Translations under genes and position numbers: made by a program
The notes under the pieces: model-generated
Told to the model about the DNA's origin: nothing
The model's input: only the letters and a program-made list of their open reading frames with translations
Database searches by the model: none
Shown: positions 21,501-31,346 of the stretch, piece by piece
Layout: the number at the start of each line of letters is the position of its first letter
How positions within the stretch are numbered: position 1 is the stretch's first letter
Origin: Adiantum capillus-veneris
Taxonomy: Eukaryota > Streptophyta > Polypodiopsida > Polypodiales > Pteridaceae
Reading direction: 5' to 3'
Length of the DNA stretch: 64,000 nt
Assembly (NCBI GenBank): GCA_014529385.2
Contig: CM043948.1
Span: 20,636,951-20,700,950, forward strand

Positions 21501-22964
21501 CCTGACTCGATTATGATTGATGAGGAAAATCATGTGCAATCACTTGACTTAGATGGACACGAGTCTGTGATCGAGGTACCCATTAACGAATTAGGCCAGT
21601 ATTTTGAAGGCGACGAGTCTAATGCGACCCTACCCATCACTACCAAGGGATTAACTATAAAGGGAATTCTTGATGGTGGTGCGGGAGTTAGCATCGTTAC
21701 AAAAGATTGTTGGGAATCCATGGGAAAACCCCGCCTCAGTGTTACTAACATTGTGGTAAAGATGGCAAATGGTACCATAGCCAAACCTATGGGGATGCTC
21801 AAGGATCTTAAGATCAAAGTTCTAGGACACAAGGTACGACATACGTTCATTGTAATGGATTTCTCTAAACACCTTATGTCATATGAAATGATTTTAGGAC
21901 GACCATTCATGAGGGAAGCACAAATGGTTCACGATTGGTCTGAAAATCATGTCTATTTGCAATTCCAAGACTCTGTCCTTAGAGTGGATTTGGTGACTGG
22001 TAAGGTACACCCCTTAGGGAGTAAAACCATTATTGATCATCGCTCTGACACCACAGTTCACTCGGCCCCACTACAATATTGTGACACTTGTAAGAAGGAT
22101 ACAGACATTGGCCAAGATTCTCCTTACATGGATGTGTTACCGGGTATGACGGAATCAGACAATGTGGATTGGGTCCACCTAGCATCAACCATAGACACTT
22201 GGGGAAATAGAGGGACGACCTGGGTAACACCTGAGGGGGATGAAATGCCTATACCCTTAAATATGCTACAAGCAATGCATATCGCTTCCGACAAGACTCA
22301 TCCTAATGTAACAGAGAAAACATACAAGTGGGTCCCTAAAGCTTCTTTAGTGACCATATCTAGTGCTAAAAAACAGAAGCCTTGTAAGAAACGTACCACT
22401 CACTCCAAGAAATGTAAAGAAACACTGCGTTGGATTCCTAAACGACTATTGGAAGCCCAAGGATACTATGAAGGAAATGATCAAATCTGGGTGCCCAAAC
22501 GTAAAGTATACTCTTACCTGTCACCTGGCCCATGTAAACCCAATCCTGTGGCTCCAAAACAAATTGAAAATCGCGGAAAGGAAAAAATCATGGAATGTTA
22601 CACACCCGTTCTAGAGCTAGTTTGGGTACCAAAGAAAGAACGATTTGTTCCACCTAGCTCAGGAACAGGGAAATCAAATGAAGCTTCTTGCTCTTCATGT
22701 AGTCCCTATATGCAAATAGAAGCTTCGACACAACCTCCACCTACCACTGTACATATCCATCCAAGCACGAAAGAGTTTTCACCTTCCGGGGTAAGTTCAC
22801 CACCTACAACAACGTTGCAAATAAAATCCTGGGAGAGTACCTTACCACCCTTGCAGCTTGACAAGGCACCTAGGGTAATAACAAACTACTGGCAAAAATC
22901 CTCACCTATTACCAACTGGAACAATTGGTTTCAAAGGGTGACAAGCTCATTTCAAACAGTATGA
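18543..22964 (+). CDS. Large gag-protease polyprotein (1473 residues), no RT
   Basis: The open frame is uninterrupted. Residues 1-190 are proline-rich. About 200-365 is a retrotransposon gag (capsid-like) domain with GKAGDWYRTL and the downstream ISRLKHLNSRCP. Four zinc knuckles follow at about 431 (CX2CX3HX4C), 455 (CX2CX4HX4C), 606 and 645 (both CX2CX3HX4C). About 690-870 is a basic, Lys/Glu-rich linker. At about 1040 lies a retropepsin-like motif, ILDGGAGVSIV, with DGG in place of the usual D-S/T-G, and MILGRPFM follows at about 1120. The C-terminus has four W-V/I-P-K motifs (about 1260, 1295, 1314, 1359). The inferred role is RNA packaging and particle formation. The start is the first ATG of the open frame; the true gag probably starts at 17782. 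The enzyme activity is uncertain because of the altered motif. Confidence 0.8.
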   Translation: MRFLDTSKAQQPTLSQMETPLMSPMDPSYVISPGISMQSEPPSENFSFPNLAQPSIKENTVLTPGISLTENVPMTSTVSAVPLPSVVVPNMGPPPYVPLAPYAHMAPTPPIVPLAYAPRVPLPSSYPSGPMPGYVPYPASSTHMPRPVPVPLPHMIPRVPPPALPPHIGDLAAFAQTIGRSIAENMHHASDREPRSKAVQIAKLTQKFNGDEDARKHIEVFEQVCDSLGERNELHKCNALSLTLSGKAGDWYRTLRVDEKTIYPTLRRLFLKEYIREGVLWGVASQLQKAERKEGESVRDFISRLKHLNSRCPVNERFNNNQLLDRFIRGLRNEGIYNGLVIRGITTWEDVTANAIQLEDNLMIAGMRVSTDTRSTSSQAIEYEPMTAKPIANEPKVFETFLTDLTKAIQESLKDNRPPQNSHMYPRREQQWCSICLGPHSTSECPTFRVKFNGTCNACGRYGHQAKDCLMIKRMMANRPPVAWTDAPRAPVLMPAPPVEQLPQHMVPRSQNVVQATPLPPPVLGPHPPHPRVAPMNQVGCEPSNAYADGCEEEIDTSIAYGLDTLEECPIYYMEDCWGQVKPVYQAAALASRGQNINTQARRPPLQCYECGGPHRVAECPIRLQKNAAQMQMNQGSTSAMPILTCNRCGIDHLIAQCPYNPNAPKITPLNLVEIASVTSPIPPVAPAYAITRSMLQGPSHILEERDTASIIQAKKKKTRRKKSQNTENSKPSSKTNIGTGDDPVYMNDLEDDSDSVETMETRTNTTKGKTDKENRNMEPNENRIRENHKEPLKTPQVFPNPIQDPQDKPQGQKGKNRKKKIGTYPNPVDEIKQVKHLRGLVEETQRKLEPEPMQVKIHDTVFPTQVHPPHMNHRPLAISSIIQEGSEDGTSESEHTPFLLGRMFNEGIPDPIEEYETPSSLVPSQGPTPCKTPMNVAKLVDFMSSEVRTTIIAKLYGDPELFLALRAFLNGELRTGLPHFAQPNRPDSIMIDEENHVQSLDLDGHESVIEVPINELGQYFEGDESNATLPITTKGLTIKGILDGGAGVSIVTKDCWESMGKPRLSVTNIVVKMANGTIAKPMGMLKDLKIKVLGHKVRHTFIVMDFSKHLMSYEMILGRPFMREAQMVHDWSENHVYLQFQDSVLRVDLVTGKVHPLGSKTIIDHRSDTTVHSAPLQYCDTCKKDTDIGQDSPYMDVLPGMTESDNVDWVHLASTIDTWGNRGTTWVTPEGDEMPIPLNMLQAMHIASDKTHPNVTEKTYKWVPKASLVTISSAKKQKPCKKRTTHSKKCKETLRWIPKRLLEAQGYYEGNDQIWVPKRKVYSYLSPGPCKPNPVAPKQIENRGKEKIMECYTPVLELVWVPKKERFVPPSSGTGKSNEASCSSCSPYMQIEASTQPPPTTVHIHPSTKEFSPSGVSSPPTTTLQIKSWESTLPPLQLDKAPRVITNYWQKSSPITNWNNWFQRVTSSFQTV

Positions 22965-22971
22965 TCTACCC

Positions 22972-22985
22972 AAGGAAGGGGGGAG
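22972..22985 (+). other. Purine tract after the gag-protease gene
   Basis: AAGGAAGGGGGGAG follows the stop codon by a few bases and is followed by TGTTTGTGG. It looks like a polypurine tract before a TG-starting LTR, but the sequence after it does not match the 5' LTR at 16640. It may be an internal tract. Confidence 0.45.
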
Positions 22986-24485
22986 TGTTTGTGGACATCC
23001 ATCATTCATTTGTTTCCCTCTCAACCTTTTTCCCTGACCTCTCAATCACCAATCTTAGGGAATGTACATATAAAGCTTTATACTCACAAAAAAACAAAAA
23101 ATAAAGAGCAAGAGCAATTAGCAAACGAGTATGCACATTAAAGTCAAAACATTGACTCAGACCTACACATGTCACATTTGGTACAGTGAAACAGAAACCT
23201 ATGCCATAAAAAACCTTTGATCCTCATCACTTGAGTGATGGAGGGTAGGTAAGATTAGTACGATAGGAGTGTTTCTGTTTTAGAGTTGAGTGATTAGCAA
23301 AGTTCTCTTTTCCCACTGATGTGCCTCCTAGAGGTATTGTTTGTGTTTCATAGTGTGTACAAGAGCGTGTTGCTGTGGTTAGGATTTGGACCTTCATGGA
23401 ATCTTTCTCTCGTTCACACTTCAAATCAAGCGCGACCATCAACACAAACAGGTGTTTCTTATCCATTAGCATTGCCCTTATCTTTTTTGCATCCATGTTT
23501 GTCTGCTTTGATTGTGATTGGTAGCATACTATTCAGCGCATTGGCTTAGTATCAAACATTTAATTCAATGTAATGTTTTGTCATAATCACTTGTCTAGGT
23601 TTAAAAATCAAGCAGTCCGACTAAGATACTTTGACCAAGCTAAGTATTAGAAATCTTCTCTTAATACCATGGGGAATGCCTTCCTAATAATCAATGGTTA
23701 CTTAGGTTCTTAATCCGATTTAGGCAGCATTGTGTGAAATGTACTAGGGCTTTCTAGTGGGCTTAACCCTATTGACCTTTAGCGTAAGTATTATAAAGGG
23801 AGTTTACTAATGTGATGAGCCTGGGGAGGGTAACAGTGTTATATGACCCCCCAAAGTTACAAAATTAACATGCTAAAAATGAACAAACAAAAAATCAACG
23901 TGCCACAATGTAAAATTTTAAGCTGGAAGAGAAATCTCAGCTTGATTTGGTACTTCACTCACATGTATTGCCTATGGTACTAGAGCCCTAGAGGTTCCCA
24001 GTGTGGGCGCTTTTCCTTGAAAAGCAAAAAACCCAAGGCATACAAAATAAGCACACACATCATAATTGAATCACTGTGAAAAGACCTTGGGGGGTCAAAG
24101 AAAAAGTAATCAGTCAGGCGATGATTTCATGAGAAATTCCTTTTATGGTAGCTTAACTACAAGGTTTTCTAGATATAGCCTCTAGTCAGCCCTTGAACAT
24201 GAATACTTGGCTCTCGCGATTAAACAACTTAATTGACCACTGAAAATTAAGAAGCTTACCCATGGTATTAATACTTGATCTCTAGTGCCTTTCGACCGTC
24301 AAATTAGCGACCCCAGACTTGTTTAATTTTTTGCCTTTACATCTGTTTATGCATTTGATTACATTGCAATTTAATGTTCATTGCTAACAAATTGTTTGAA
24401 ATTCTTTTACCAATCAATTTTTCTATCTAAAACTGCATATGCTTTTTAAGAGAATGCAATTACTGTGCCAATGTTGTTTGATTTT
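22986..24485. other. 1.5 kb without a recognised gene
   Basis: AT-rich DNA between the gag-protease gene and the truncated minus-strand chromovirus. Only short frames are present. It may be the 3' region of the gag-protease element, since Athila/Tat elements often have long non-coding 3' regions. No LTR, primer site or domain was seen. Confidence 0.5.
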
Positions 24486-27400
24486 GCAGAAAGCTTTTCT
24501 TTAAGCTTTTCAAAAGCATTGTTCTCCTTAGCAGACCACGTATACCTAACATTTTTCTTTGTTAGGTCATGTAATGGTCCCGCAATTTGTGAGAACTTTT
24601 CTATGAAGCGTCTATAGTATGCACACATACCTATAAAGCTTCTTAGTTCATGAAGATTCCTTGGTTTAGGCCATCCTTTTATTACCTCTAACTTGGATGG
24701 ATCCATTTGGATTCCATCTCGAGAGATAATGTGACCTAAATATTGAATCTCTTGCAAGAAAAATTCACTTTTCTTTCGATTAACATAGAGTTTATTCTCT
24801 CTTAAAACTTGAAATATTACCTGGAGGTGTTGCTTGTGTTCCTCTAATGAATTAGAGTAGATGATAATATCATCAAAGAACACTCCACTGAAGGTTCGAT
24901 GAGGTCTGAACAGCTTCTCCATCAAGCGGTTAAATGTGGTTGGTGCATTAGTCAAGCCAAAAGGCATGACAATGTATTCGTAAAGACCAAATGTAGTACG
25001 AAATGCGGTCTTTACAATGTCTTGATCAACTATCCTTATTTGATGATAGCCACTTTTTAGGTCAATCCTACTGAAGTAGGTCGATCCTTGTAGCTTATCA
25101 AATAGGTCTTCTACCCGTGGAACGGGAAACCTATTCTTGATAGTGATCCTATTTAGTGCTCTATAGTCGACACACATACGATATGTGCCGTCTTTCTTTT
25201 GCACTAATAGCACAGGTGAGCAAAATGGAGATGAGCTAGGCCTAACCATGCCCTTCTCAATTAACTCATGCACTTGCCGCATAATCTCCTCTTGTTGAGC
25301 TTGAGAAACTCTATAAGGAGGTTTGTTAGGCGGTGAACTTCCTGGAAGAAGTTCAATTGCATGGTCGTCATTACCTCGTTTAGGAGGTAGCTCACAAGGG
25401 ATGTCGTCAATAAAGACATCTTGAAACCCCTTGAGAAAATTGGATAACTCTAATTCCTTTTGGTTGCTTTTATTTTCTTTTGCTAAAGCATTAGGTTCAT
25501 TTTGAGAATCTTTAACAAAAATCATGTACACGGAAATAGAGCTCTTTATTGACTTGTTGAAAGCTGGTGTATGTACAATGGGGATGGTGTTACCCATCTC
25601 CCTAGCATCTATATACATGTCCTTTTCCCTGAACTTAAAGGAGATTCTCCTTTCAGGAAATTTAACATGGGCAGCCAGGCGATCAAACCATGGTGCCCCT
25701 AGGATTACATCCTCATGCTTGAGAGGAGAGATAAAGAAGTCCTCTTTGTCCACATAGCCTTGGACATGAAGCCTCAATTTCCCGATTAAGGGAGTGACTG
25801 AAGCTTCTTGCCCCTTGAAGGCACTGTCTGCGGGTAGGATATCTCCCATCTCGTAGGATTGTATGCCTAGCTTGGTGGCTAACTCCATAGATATAAAATT
25901 GTGAGTAGAACCAGGGTCAAAGAGAATAAAAGCATCATGTTCTCTTACCTTTCCCCAAGCATGGCATAGAGGAGATCCTTTGTGGTGAGTTTGGTGAATC
26001 TCCTCCTCTTGGATTTCAACCAAAGAAGCTCTAGGAGGATCTTGGCGGTTGTTCTTTTGGGGACAAGCGCGGTACGCATGCCCTTGTTCGCCGCACTTGA
26101 AACACCGGTTATCTTTACGATAACGCTCAAGCTCTTCAGGAGAGAGTTTATTCTTTCCTTTGTAAACTCCCTTCTCTTTAGCTTTGTTGGAATTGCCCTT
26201 AGGAGACTTTTGGACATTGTCCTTCCCCTTAGGCTCATTGGAACCCTTGTTTTCCGGGGGCTTATTATTTCTTTTACCCCCCGTTTGGAAATTGATTCGC
26301 GAGGCCACCATAGTATGGTGTATTACCGCCGATATGGTACGTGGCCTTTGGGAGTTGACATACTCCGCCATTTCTTCGGTTAAGCCCGCACAAAATTGTT
26401 GCTTTTGCTCTCCAAAATCCAACTTTTTGAAGACAGTGGCTTTGAGTTGTAGGTCCCAAAACTTGTCTACATATTTGTGGATGGATTCATTGGGAGAGAG
26501 CTTTAAGCTTCGCCATTCGGTGAGTACTTTGTCTTTGGCATCGGTGGCCAAAAACTGCTTCATAATGGAAGCTCTTAAAGCCTTCCATGTTCGTGGAGCT
26601 TCACCGTTGGCTCGTAGGCTAGACCACCATTGTCTGGCGGACTTTTGAAAGTGCATAGCTACATGGCGTAGCTTAGAGGACTCCGTGAAGCCCTCATCTC
26701 CAAACGCCGCATCGAATTGCTGGATAAAGGCCAAAACTTTGTCTGTAGCACCGAAGGTGCCATCATAGGTAAGGAAAGAGATGCTCTTCCCTCCCTCTTT
26801 GAATTTCTTCAGCTTGGACGACCTCTTCCATGCGGCATAGGATTTCCTATGGCCTCTTCTTTTTGATGGTTCAAAAGTTGCACCATCACTTTCTTCAGAA
26901 GATGAAGAATTTGAAGAAGGTGGAGAAGAGGGTGACCTCTTTCTCGCCTTTTTCTTGTCTTGATCTTTGTCGTCTTCACCATAGCTTTCATAAGAGGAAG
27001 AGGATGAAGAAGATGGAGAAGAGGGTGTCCTCTTTCTCGCCTTTTTCTTCTCTTGCTTTTTATCATCCCTCTTTGAATTATGGCGTGGAGAAGAGTGTGA
27101 TGGTCTTCTCCGCTTTGGTGGTGATGGAGAGCGTTTAGCCCGTCGTCTTCGTGGAGCCATCTCCGCCGAGGTGGCGGGAGACTCGCTTCTTTCTCGTTCC
27201 TTCGGTGGAGGCTCTTGAGTTCTCCTTTGGGAAGGAGATGCATCATCAAGAAGTAAGTTCTTGAGCCCTTCATATGGATTCTCTTCTTCTTCCCGAATCG
27301 GAGAGAGACCTCTTTTGGTAGTCTCACAAGGAGGCTTCCTAGGTGTTCTCTCGTCATGGTGATGAGCTTGGAGAATCCCGTGAGCACGGAGCTGCCGTTG

Positions 27401-27550
27401 CACTTCACTTTGGAGAGATGGATTGCCCATGGCTTGTTGAAGCCTAGAAACAAGATAATTAACAAGCATTGAAGCATCATTAGTAGCTTGCTCATGAGCA
27501 AAATCAAAGTTATCAACATTAATTTCACTCTCTTTAATATTGTCAGCCAT
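24446..27550 (-). CDS. Chromovirus gag-protease-RT, intact frame truncated in RNase H
   Basis: 1034 codons without a stop, starting MADNIKESEINVDNF. Residues 100-230 are basic, Ser/Arg/Lys-rich. A gag domain lies at about 235-400, with a zinc knuckle at about 481 (CFKCGEQGHAYRAC). The protease motif ILFDPGSTHNFIS at about 540 keeps the catalytic Asp in a D-P-G context. Reverse transcriptase runs from about 765 with YRMCVDYRALNR, YFSRIDLKSGYHQIRI and FFDDIII at about 893 (the catalytic Asp pair; most relatives have Y-X-D-D). After AFEKLKEKLS, at the start of RNase H, the sequence leaves the family at about 24486, and the last dozen residues are read-through. Integrase, chromodomain and the 3' LTR are deleted. 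It is the least decayed gypsy gene here, yet cannot integrate alone. Confidence 0.9.
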   Translation of the reverse strand: MADNIKESEINVDNFDFAHEQATNDASMLVNYLVSRLQQAMGNPSLQSEVQRQLRAHGILQAHHHDERTPRKPPCETTKRGLSPIREEEENPYEGLKNLLLDDASPSQRRTQEPPPKERERSESPATSAEMAPRRRRAKRSPSPPKRRRPSHSSPRHNSKRDDKKQEKKKARKRTPSSPSSSSSSSYESYGEDDKDQDKKKARKRSPSSPPSSNSSSSEESDGATFEPSKRRGHRKSYAAWKRSSKLKKFKEGGKSISFLTYDGTFGATDKVLAFIQQFDAAFGDEGFTESSKLRHVAMHFQKSARQWWSSLRANGEAPRTWKALRASIMKQFLATDAKDKVLTEWRSLKLSPNESIHKYVDKFWDLQLKATVFKKLDFGEQKQQFCAGLTEEMAEYVNSQRPRTISAVIHHTMVASRINFQTGGKRNNKPPENKGSNEPKGKDNVQKSPKGNSNKAKEKGVYKGKNKLSPEELERYRKDNRCFKCGEQGHAYRACPQKNNRQDPPRASLVEIQEEEIHQTHHKGSPLCHAWGKVREHDAFILFDPGSTHNFISMELATKLGIQSYEMGDILPADSAFKGQEASVTPLIGKLRLHVQGYVDKEDFFISPLKHEDVILGAPWFDRLAAHVKFPERRISFKFREKDMYIDAREMGNTIPIVHTPAFNKSIKSSISVYMIFVKDSQNEPNALAKENKSNQKELELSNFLKGFQDVFIDDIPCELPPKRGNDDHAIELLPGSSPPNKPPYRVSQAQQEEIMRQVHELIEKGMVRPSSSPFCSPVLLVQKKDGTYRMCVDYRALNRITIKNRFPVPRVEDLFDKLQGSTYFSRIDLKSGYHQIRIVDQDIVKTAFRTTFGLYEYIVMPFGLTNAPTTFNRLMEKLFRPHRTFSGVFFDDIIIYSNSLEEHKQHLQVIFQVLRENKLYVNRKKSEFFLQEIQYLGHIISRDGIQMDPSKLEVIKGWPKPRNLHELRSFIGMCAYYRRFIEKFSQIAGPLHDLTKKNVRYTWSAKENNAFEKLKEKLSAKSNNIGTVIAFS

Positions 27551-27954
27551 TCTAACAACTTTTAGGTGTAAACTTTTTAGGTGTACTTTGGCACTTCAAG
27601 CCCTAGTTGCTACTCCTCTTTACCCCTTTAGAAAAAGCACTCAAGCTACTGTACCCGCGGCTCGAATACCATTAATTGCAAGGAATAGAAGAGAGGGTCT
27701 TTCGACACCAAAACAGCACCGGCTCCTGTCAAGCTTCTAATAGCTCAATAGTGGTTAAGCCGTAGGCAAGCCCCATAGGACTCCACTATTAAGACCATAG
27801 CTCTCGACGGTGATGCCCCGTTAACTGCACAAAGGCAGGCGCACTGAAAGGCTGAAAAATCCCTATTCTACTTACTCACAGGCAATTAATAATACCAACC
27901 ATTTGTAGCTAGCTTGAGGACCTCCCTTCTTGAGCAAGAAAAGAGAAACCTTGA
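27551..27954 (-). other. Leader of the minus-strand chromovirus
   Basis: About 400 bp between gag and the primer-binding site, without an open frame. Similar in length and position to 2310-2707. Confidence 0.65.
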
Positions 27955-27966
27955 GCTCTGATACCA
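27955..27966 (-). other. Primer-binding site, perfect initiator-Met type
   Basis: Reads TGGTATCAGAGC on the minus strand, one base inside the 5' LTR. This sets the element orientation as minus. Confidence 0.9.
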
Positions 27967-27967
27967 A

Positions 27968-29557
27968 TGTAACATTTAATGGCCTAAAATCTTTTGTGTA
28001 GCGGAATTTAGCATGAACATAGTGGGCATTTCATTACAGTTGATTCCTAATGAGAATTACAAGAGTGCTTGGGTGGAGAGAGCAACAAAAAGCATAACAC
28101 CTAGTTAGATAGCATCGACAATACTTTCAAAAGAGAGAGCAATTAAGCTATTGACAACAGTTGAGGACCGGATTTGCATGGAGCCGGTCCCCCCTCCAAA
28201 AGGCTTTGTATTATGGTTTCTCCCATCAAGAGAGACATTGTACAATACAATTCTTTGTGTTCCTTCAAGACTAGCTAGTGCAATGAAGATGGAAGCTTCA
28301 TACACCAAGCAAAACACTTAATCAAACACAACTTGAATTATCCCCGTTCTCAGACCCAAGACCTCACACACCTTCGAAGATGGTGAGCGCTAGCAGGGTA
28401 TGAGAGTAGATTGAGAGGAAAAAGAAGTATCTTACGAGAAAGAAGTACATCTCCTCACATAATCACTCATATTAGCATAGCTTAGCTTAGTAATTAGCTT
28501 GGTAGAGAAGATGAGCATGCATTGAAGCTTGGCTCTTGGTTGGATTTGCATCCACATGCCAAGAGAGTGTTGATGTAGGCTTCTATCTCACAAGCTTGGA
28601 GTAGGTGATGAGCTCTCCATTAAAGCTTGGGAGGAGATAGAGTATTTTCCCTTCACACATGGTCAAGTGTGAGAGTGTGTGTGTCCATGCCAAGCAAAAA
28701 TCAGCCCCCCCTCTCTCTTGGGCGAGCCCTAGCTGCTAAATAAGTCTGGCCTTTGCCTCATTGGACCTCCCCAGGTCTAGCCAATAGGGATTAAGCAGCA
28801 TAAGTGATAGCCTTCTGACATGTGTCCCCCTTTCCCCTTTTGTGAGAGCTTTAGGTAATTAAATAATTAAACTAAACTCTCATTGGACCCCTTTGCCTCC
28901 TGGCCAATAGGAATCAGGCAAGCCATGGGGCTCCTGAATGCTCATTGGACCCTTTGGGAGACTGCCCAATAGTCTTCTAGGACACTTAATTCTTATTGGT
29001 TTCTTTTATTAAATGTTTTTAAATTAATTAAACTAGATTTACTCTAGCTTAATTCTCATTGGTCCACTTCAAGGGTCTTTCAATAGGAATTGGGCACACC
29101 TTGTGGGCATCTGGCCTAGGGAGCTGACATGTGTCCCTCATTCCCTTTGTGTAAAGGGAGCCTGTGTGTGTGTGTGTGGCTTTCTCTCTCATCCCCTAGC
29201 TTTGGGGCTCGCCCCCTCCCATGTAGGGATGTAGAAAGACTTTTAGGGCACACACAAAGCATCCAATTTTTCCTAGGGTTGACCTTTGGACACAACCTTT
29301 GAATTTTGGAACCTTAGCATTTTGGAAGTCTTAATGGGCTGAACCTTAGGGTCTTTTTGGCCCATTGTTTCACATGGCTCTTTTGCAGATGGCCCCCCCT
29401 TTGGATCCCTATTTTCCCTCCTTTGGATCCCTACTGTGGCCGGTCTGCTAACTTAACCAATATTCTAGCTTTTTCTCCCTTGGCACTTCCCCACATTAAA
29501 TGATCAGTTTAATATGAGAAAATCATTTAGGAGAATTAGATATTGATTATTATGACA
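27968..29557 (-). mobile_element. 5' LTR of the minus-strand chromovirus, 1.59 kb
   Basis: On the minus strand it begins TGTCATAATAATC and ends AATGTTACA. It contains the CCAAT/ATTGG cluster (about 28740-29110) and the conserved CTCCATC block, like LTR-A and LTR-B. To its right the sequence switches abruptly to plus-strand gypsy chromodomain (29558 onward), so the element was inserted into, or joined to, another gypsy element near its pol end. Confidence 0.85.
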
Positions 29558-29693
29558 ACGACATGGTAAGATTATCCGATGGTATCTTATTAAGTTTAAA
29601 AATTATCCTTTTGAAGATGCTAGATGGATGCAAGGAATACAGCTTAAGGATAGTATGAACCTTGTCAATGCTTACAACGCTACATTACAGTAA
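29558..29693 (+). pseudogene. Gypsy chromodomain tail of the outer element
   Basis: Matches the chromodomain end seen at about 14200-14325 (FKNYPFEDARWM, LVNAYN) and ends with TAA at 29691. The rest of the pol gene is gone to the left, where the minus-strand chromovirus abuts. Confidence 0.8.
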
Positions 29694-30037
29694 GACAATG
29701 TACATGTTTCTTTTAAATGACCAATGTTTTTGTATTATAGGACTGACTCTCTTTTTCCTGTGCACAAATTAAGTAGTATGCATGCTTAGAATCATGTTTG
29801 TGTTGACGACGTCTCTCAAATACCAAGGAGAAATTGTCACTCTACTTTGGAACTATGATATGGACTAAAGAGCAGACATGCTTGTGGTAGCTAAGTCTCC
29901 CAAGCCCCAAATGGATTAGTCATCCATCTTCGAATGATGTCGTAGGGTGAAAAGGGATCCTCTACCTGCTAAGAAACATCGACTAATGACTAAGGCTTTA
30001 TCTCTTCTACCTCATAGTCGAGGACGACTTTGATTTC
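29694..30037 (+). other. Gypsy 3' non-coding region of the outer element
   Basis: Related to 14326-14662 and 54721-55054. It ends with GAGGACGACTTTGATTTC before the polypurine tract. No gene. Confidence 0.7.
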
Positions 30038-30050
30038 AAGAGAGAGGTGA
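30038..30050 (+). other. Polypurine tract of the outer element
   Basis: AAGAGAGAGGTGA directly before TGTCATAAAATC. Confidence 0.8.
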
Positions 30051-30325
30051 TGTCATAAAATCTAATATCTAACCAACCCAAATGATTTTCTTATATTAAA
30101 CTGATCTTTTAATTTGGAAGAATAAACGGGAACAAGGGTCAGAATATAGACATGTGCTTATGGATCTATCTCAACAGGGGGCCAAGGTTAAAGGGGTCCA
30201 AATGAGAGATGTGCTATCAAAGAGCAAGGCTAGCTAATGGAGCTTAAATACCTTAGGGTTAGCTTCATTAAAGACCTTCAAAGGTTAGTGTTAAAAATCC
30301 TTTGACGTTAGGCAAGCTAGGGCTG

Positions 30326-30510
30326 TGCTTGAGGTGGGAACCCGGCCCAAGCTTGAGGTGCTTGTCGTGCTTGCTGACTAAGGTGCTTGTCGTGCTTGAT
30401 GACTAAGGTGCTTGTCGTGCTTGCTGGATAACGTGATTGAGGTGCTTCTCGTGCTTGCTGACTAAGGTGCTTGAGGTGCTTGTCGTGCTTGAGGTGCTAG
30501 GGCTGAGCTT
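30326..30510. repeat. Minisatellite, GGTGCTTGTCGTGCTTG-type units
   Basis: Irregular tandem units of about 25-31 bp built from GACTAAGGTGCTTG and TCGTGCTTG pieces, five to six units, inside the LTR. The minus-strand LTR copies near 40090-40180 hold only a short version. Confidence 0.8.
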
Positions 30511-30987
30511 GAGGTGGGAACCTTCTCCAAGCTTGATAGGGTTGTGCTAGAGGTGGGAACCTTCTCCAAGCATGAGGGGCTTAAGGCGTTCCAAAAGTCA
30601 ACAAGGATCCTACAAGGAGGGGACGAGCCCTACAAGTAGGGACAAGAGAGAGAACACACACACCCTCACACAAGTTAAGCCTTGCCTAATGAAGCAACAG
30701 GGACACATGTCAAGTTCCTCTCCATGTTGCCCTCATAAGGTGCCTAAAGCCTATTGGTTGGCCTCTCAAGGGGTCCAATGATAATTTAGCTAATTTAATC
30801 AATTGTTTATGCATTTATCAAGTCCTCTCTCTCAAAGGGGAAAGGGGGACACTTGTCCCAAGGTTAGCATGGTTGCTTGATATGCACTTTGCATGTTGAT
30901 TGGCTAGGCTTGAAGGGGTCCAATGAACTTCCAGCATGAGCTACCAGGGGGGGTCAACCAAGGAATCTAGGGGCTAGCTTGGGGGGT

Positions 30988-31096
<109 letters not shown>

Positions 31097-31346
31097 GCGC
31101 CGCTCTATCTCTCTGTCGTGAATCAACCCTAAAATCCTAAGCGCAGGTCTGCCCATGCGATGAGGGCGCGTGGGTGGGCGTTATCTATATCCCTCAGCAT
31201 GGGATAACCAGTCTGAACCTCTACCGTCTGTCTCCTCCTCGTGCCTCTTTTCACCTGCCTGCTAGAACAGCCCCGCGAGGCGCGCTCATACAACCCGCTC
31301 TCTGCTCACGTGCACAATCGCGTGCTAAAGCTAACCGACAATTAAA

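Larger units (their letters stand above)
16640..22985 (+). mobile_element. Gag-protease-only LTR element, Athila/Tat-like primer site
   Basis: A 575-bp LTR, a primer-binding site beginning TGGCGCCGTTGCC, a leader and one long gag-protease gene are in order. Reverse transcriptase, RNase H and integrase are absent between the protease end and a purine tract at 22972. No second copy of the 5' LTR is visible before the next element at about 24486, so the 3' end is either deleted or unrecognised. The plan resembles the non-autonomous TR-GAG elements described in plants, which carry gag and rely on enzymes from relatives. The right boundary given is the purine tract and may be too short. Confidence 0.65.

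Noticed and set aside
22986-24485. TGTTTGTGG after the purine tract as a 3' LTR of the gag-protease element.
   Set aside because: It does not match the 5' LTR at 16640-17214 in start or body, and no end can be set.
30326-30510. Repeated 25-31 bp units as a CRISPR array.
   Set aside because: Units are adjacent and imperfect with no unique spacers, and the context is a plant LTR.
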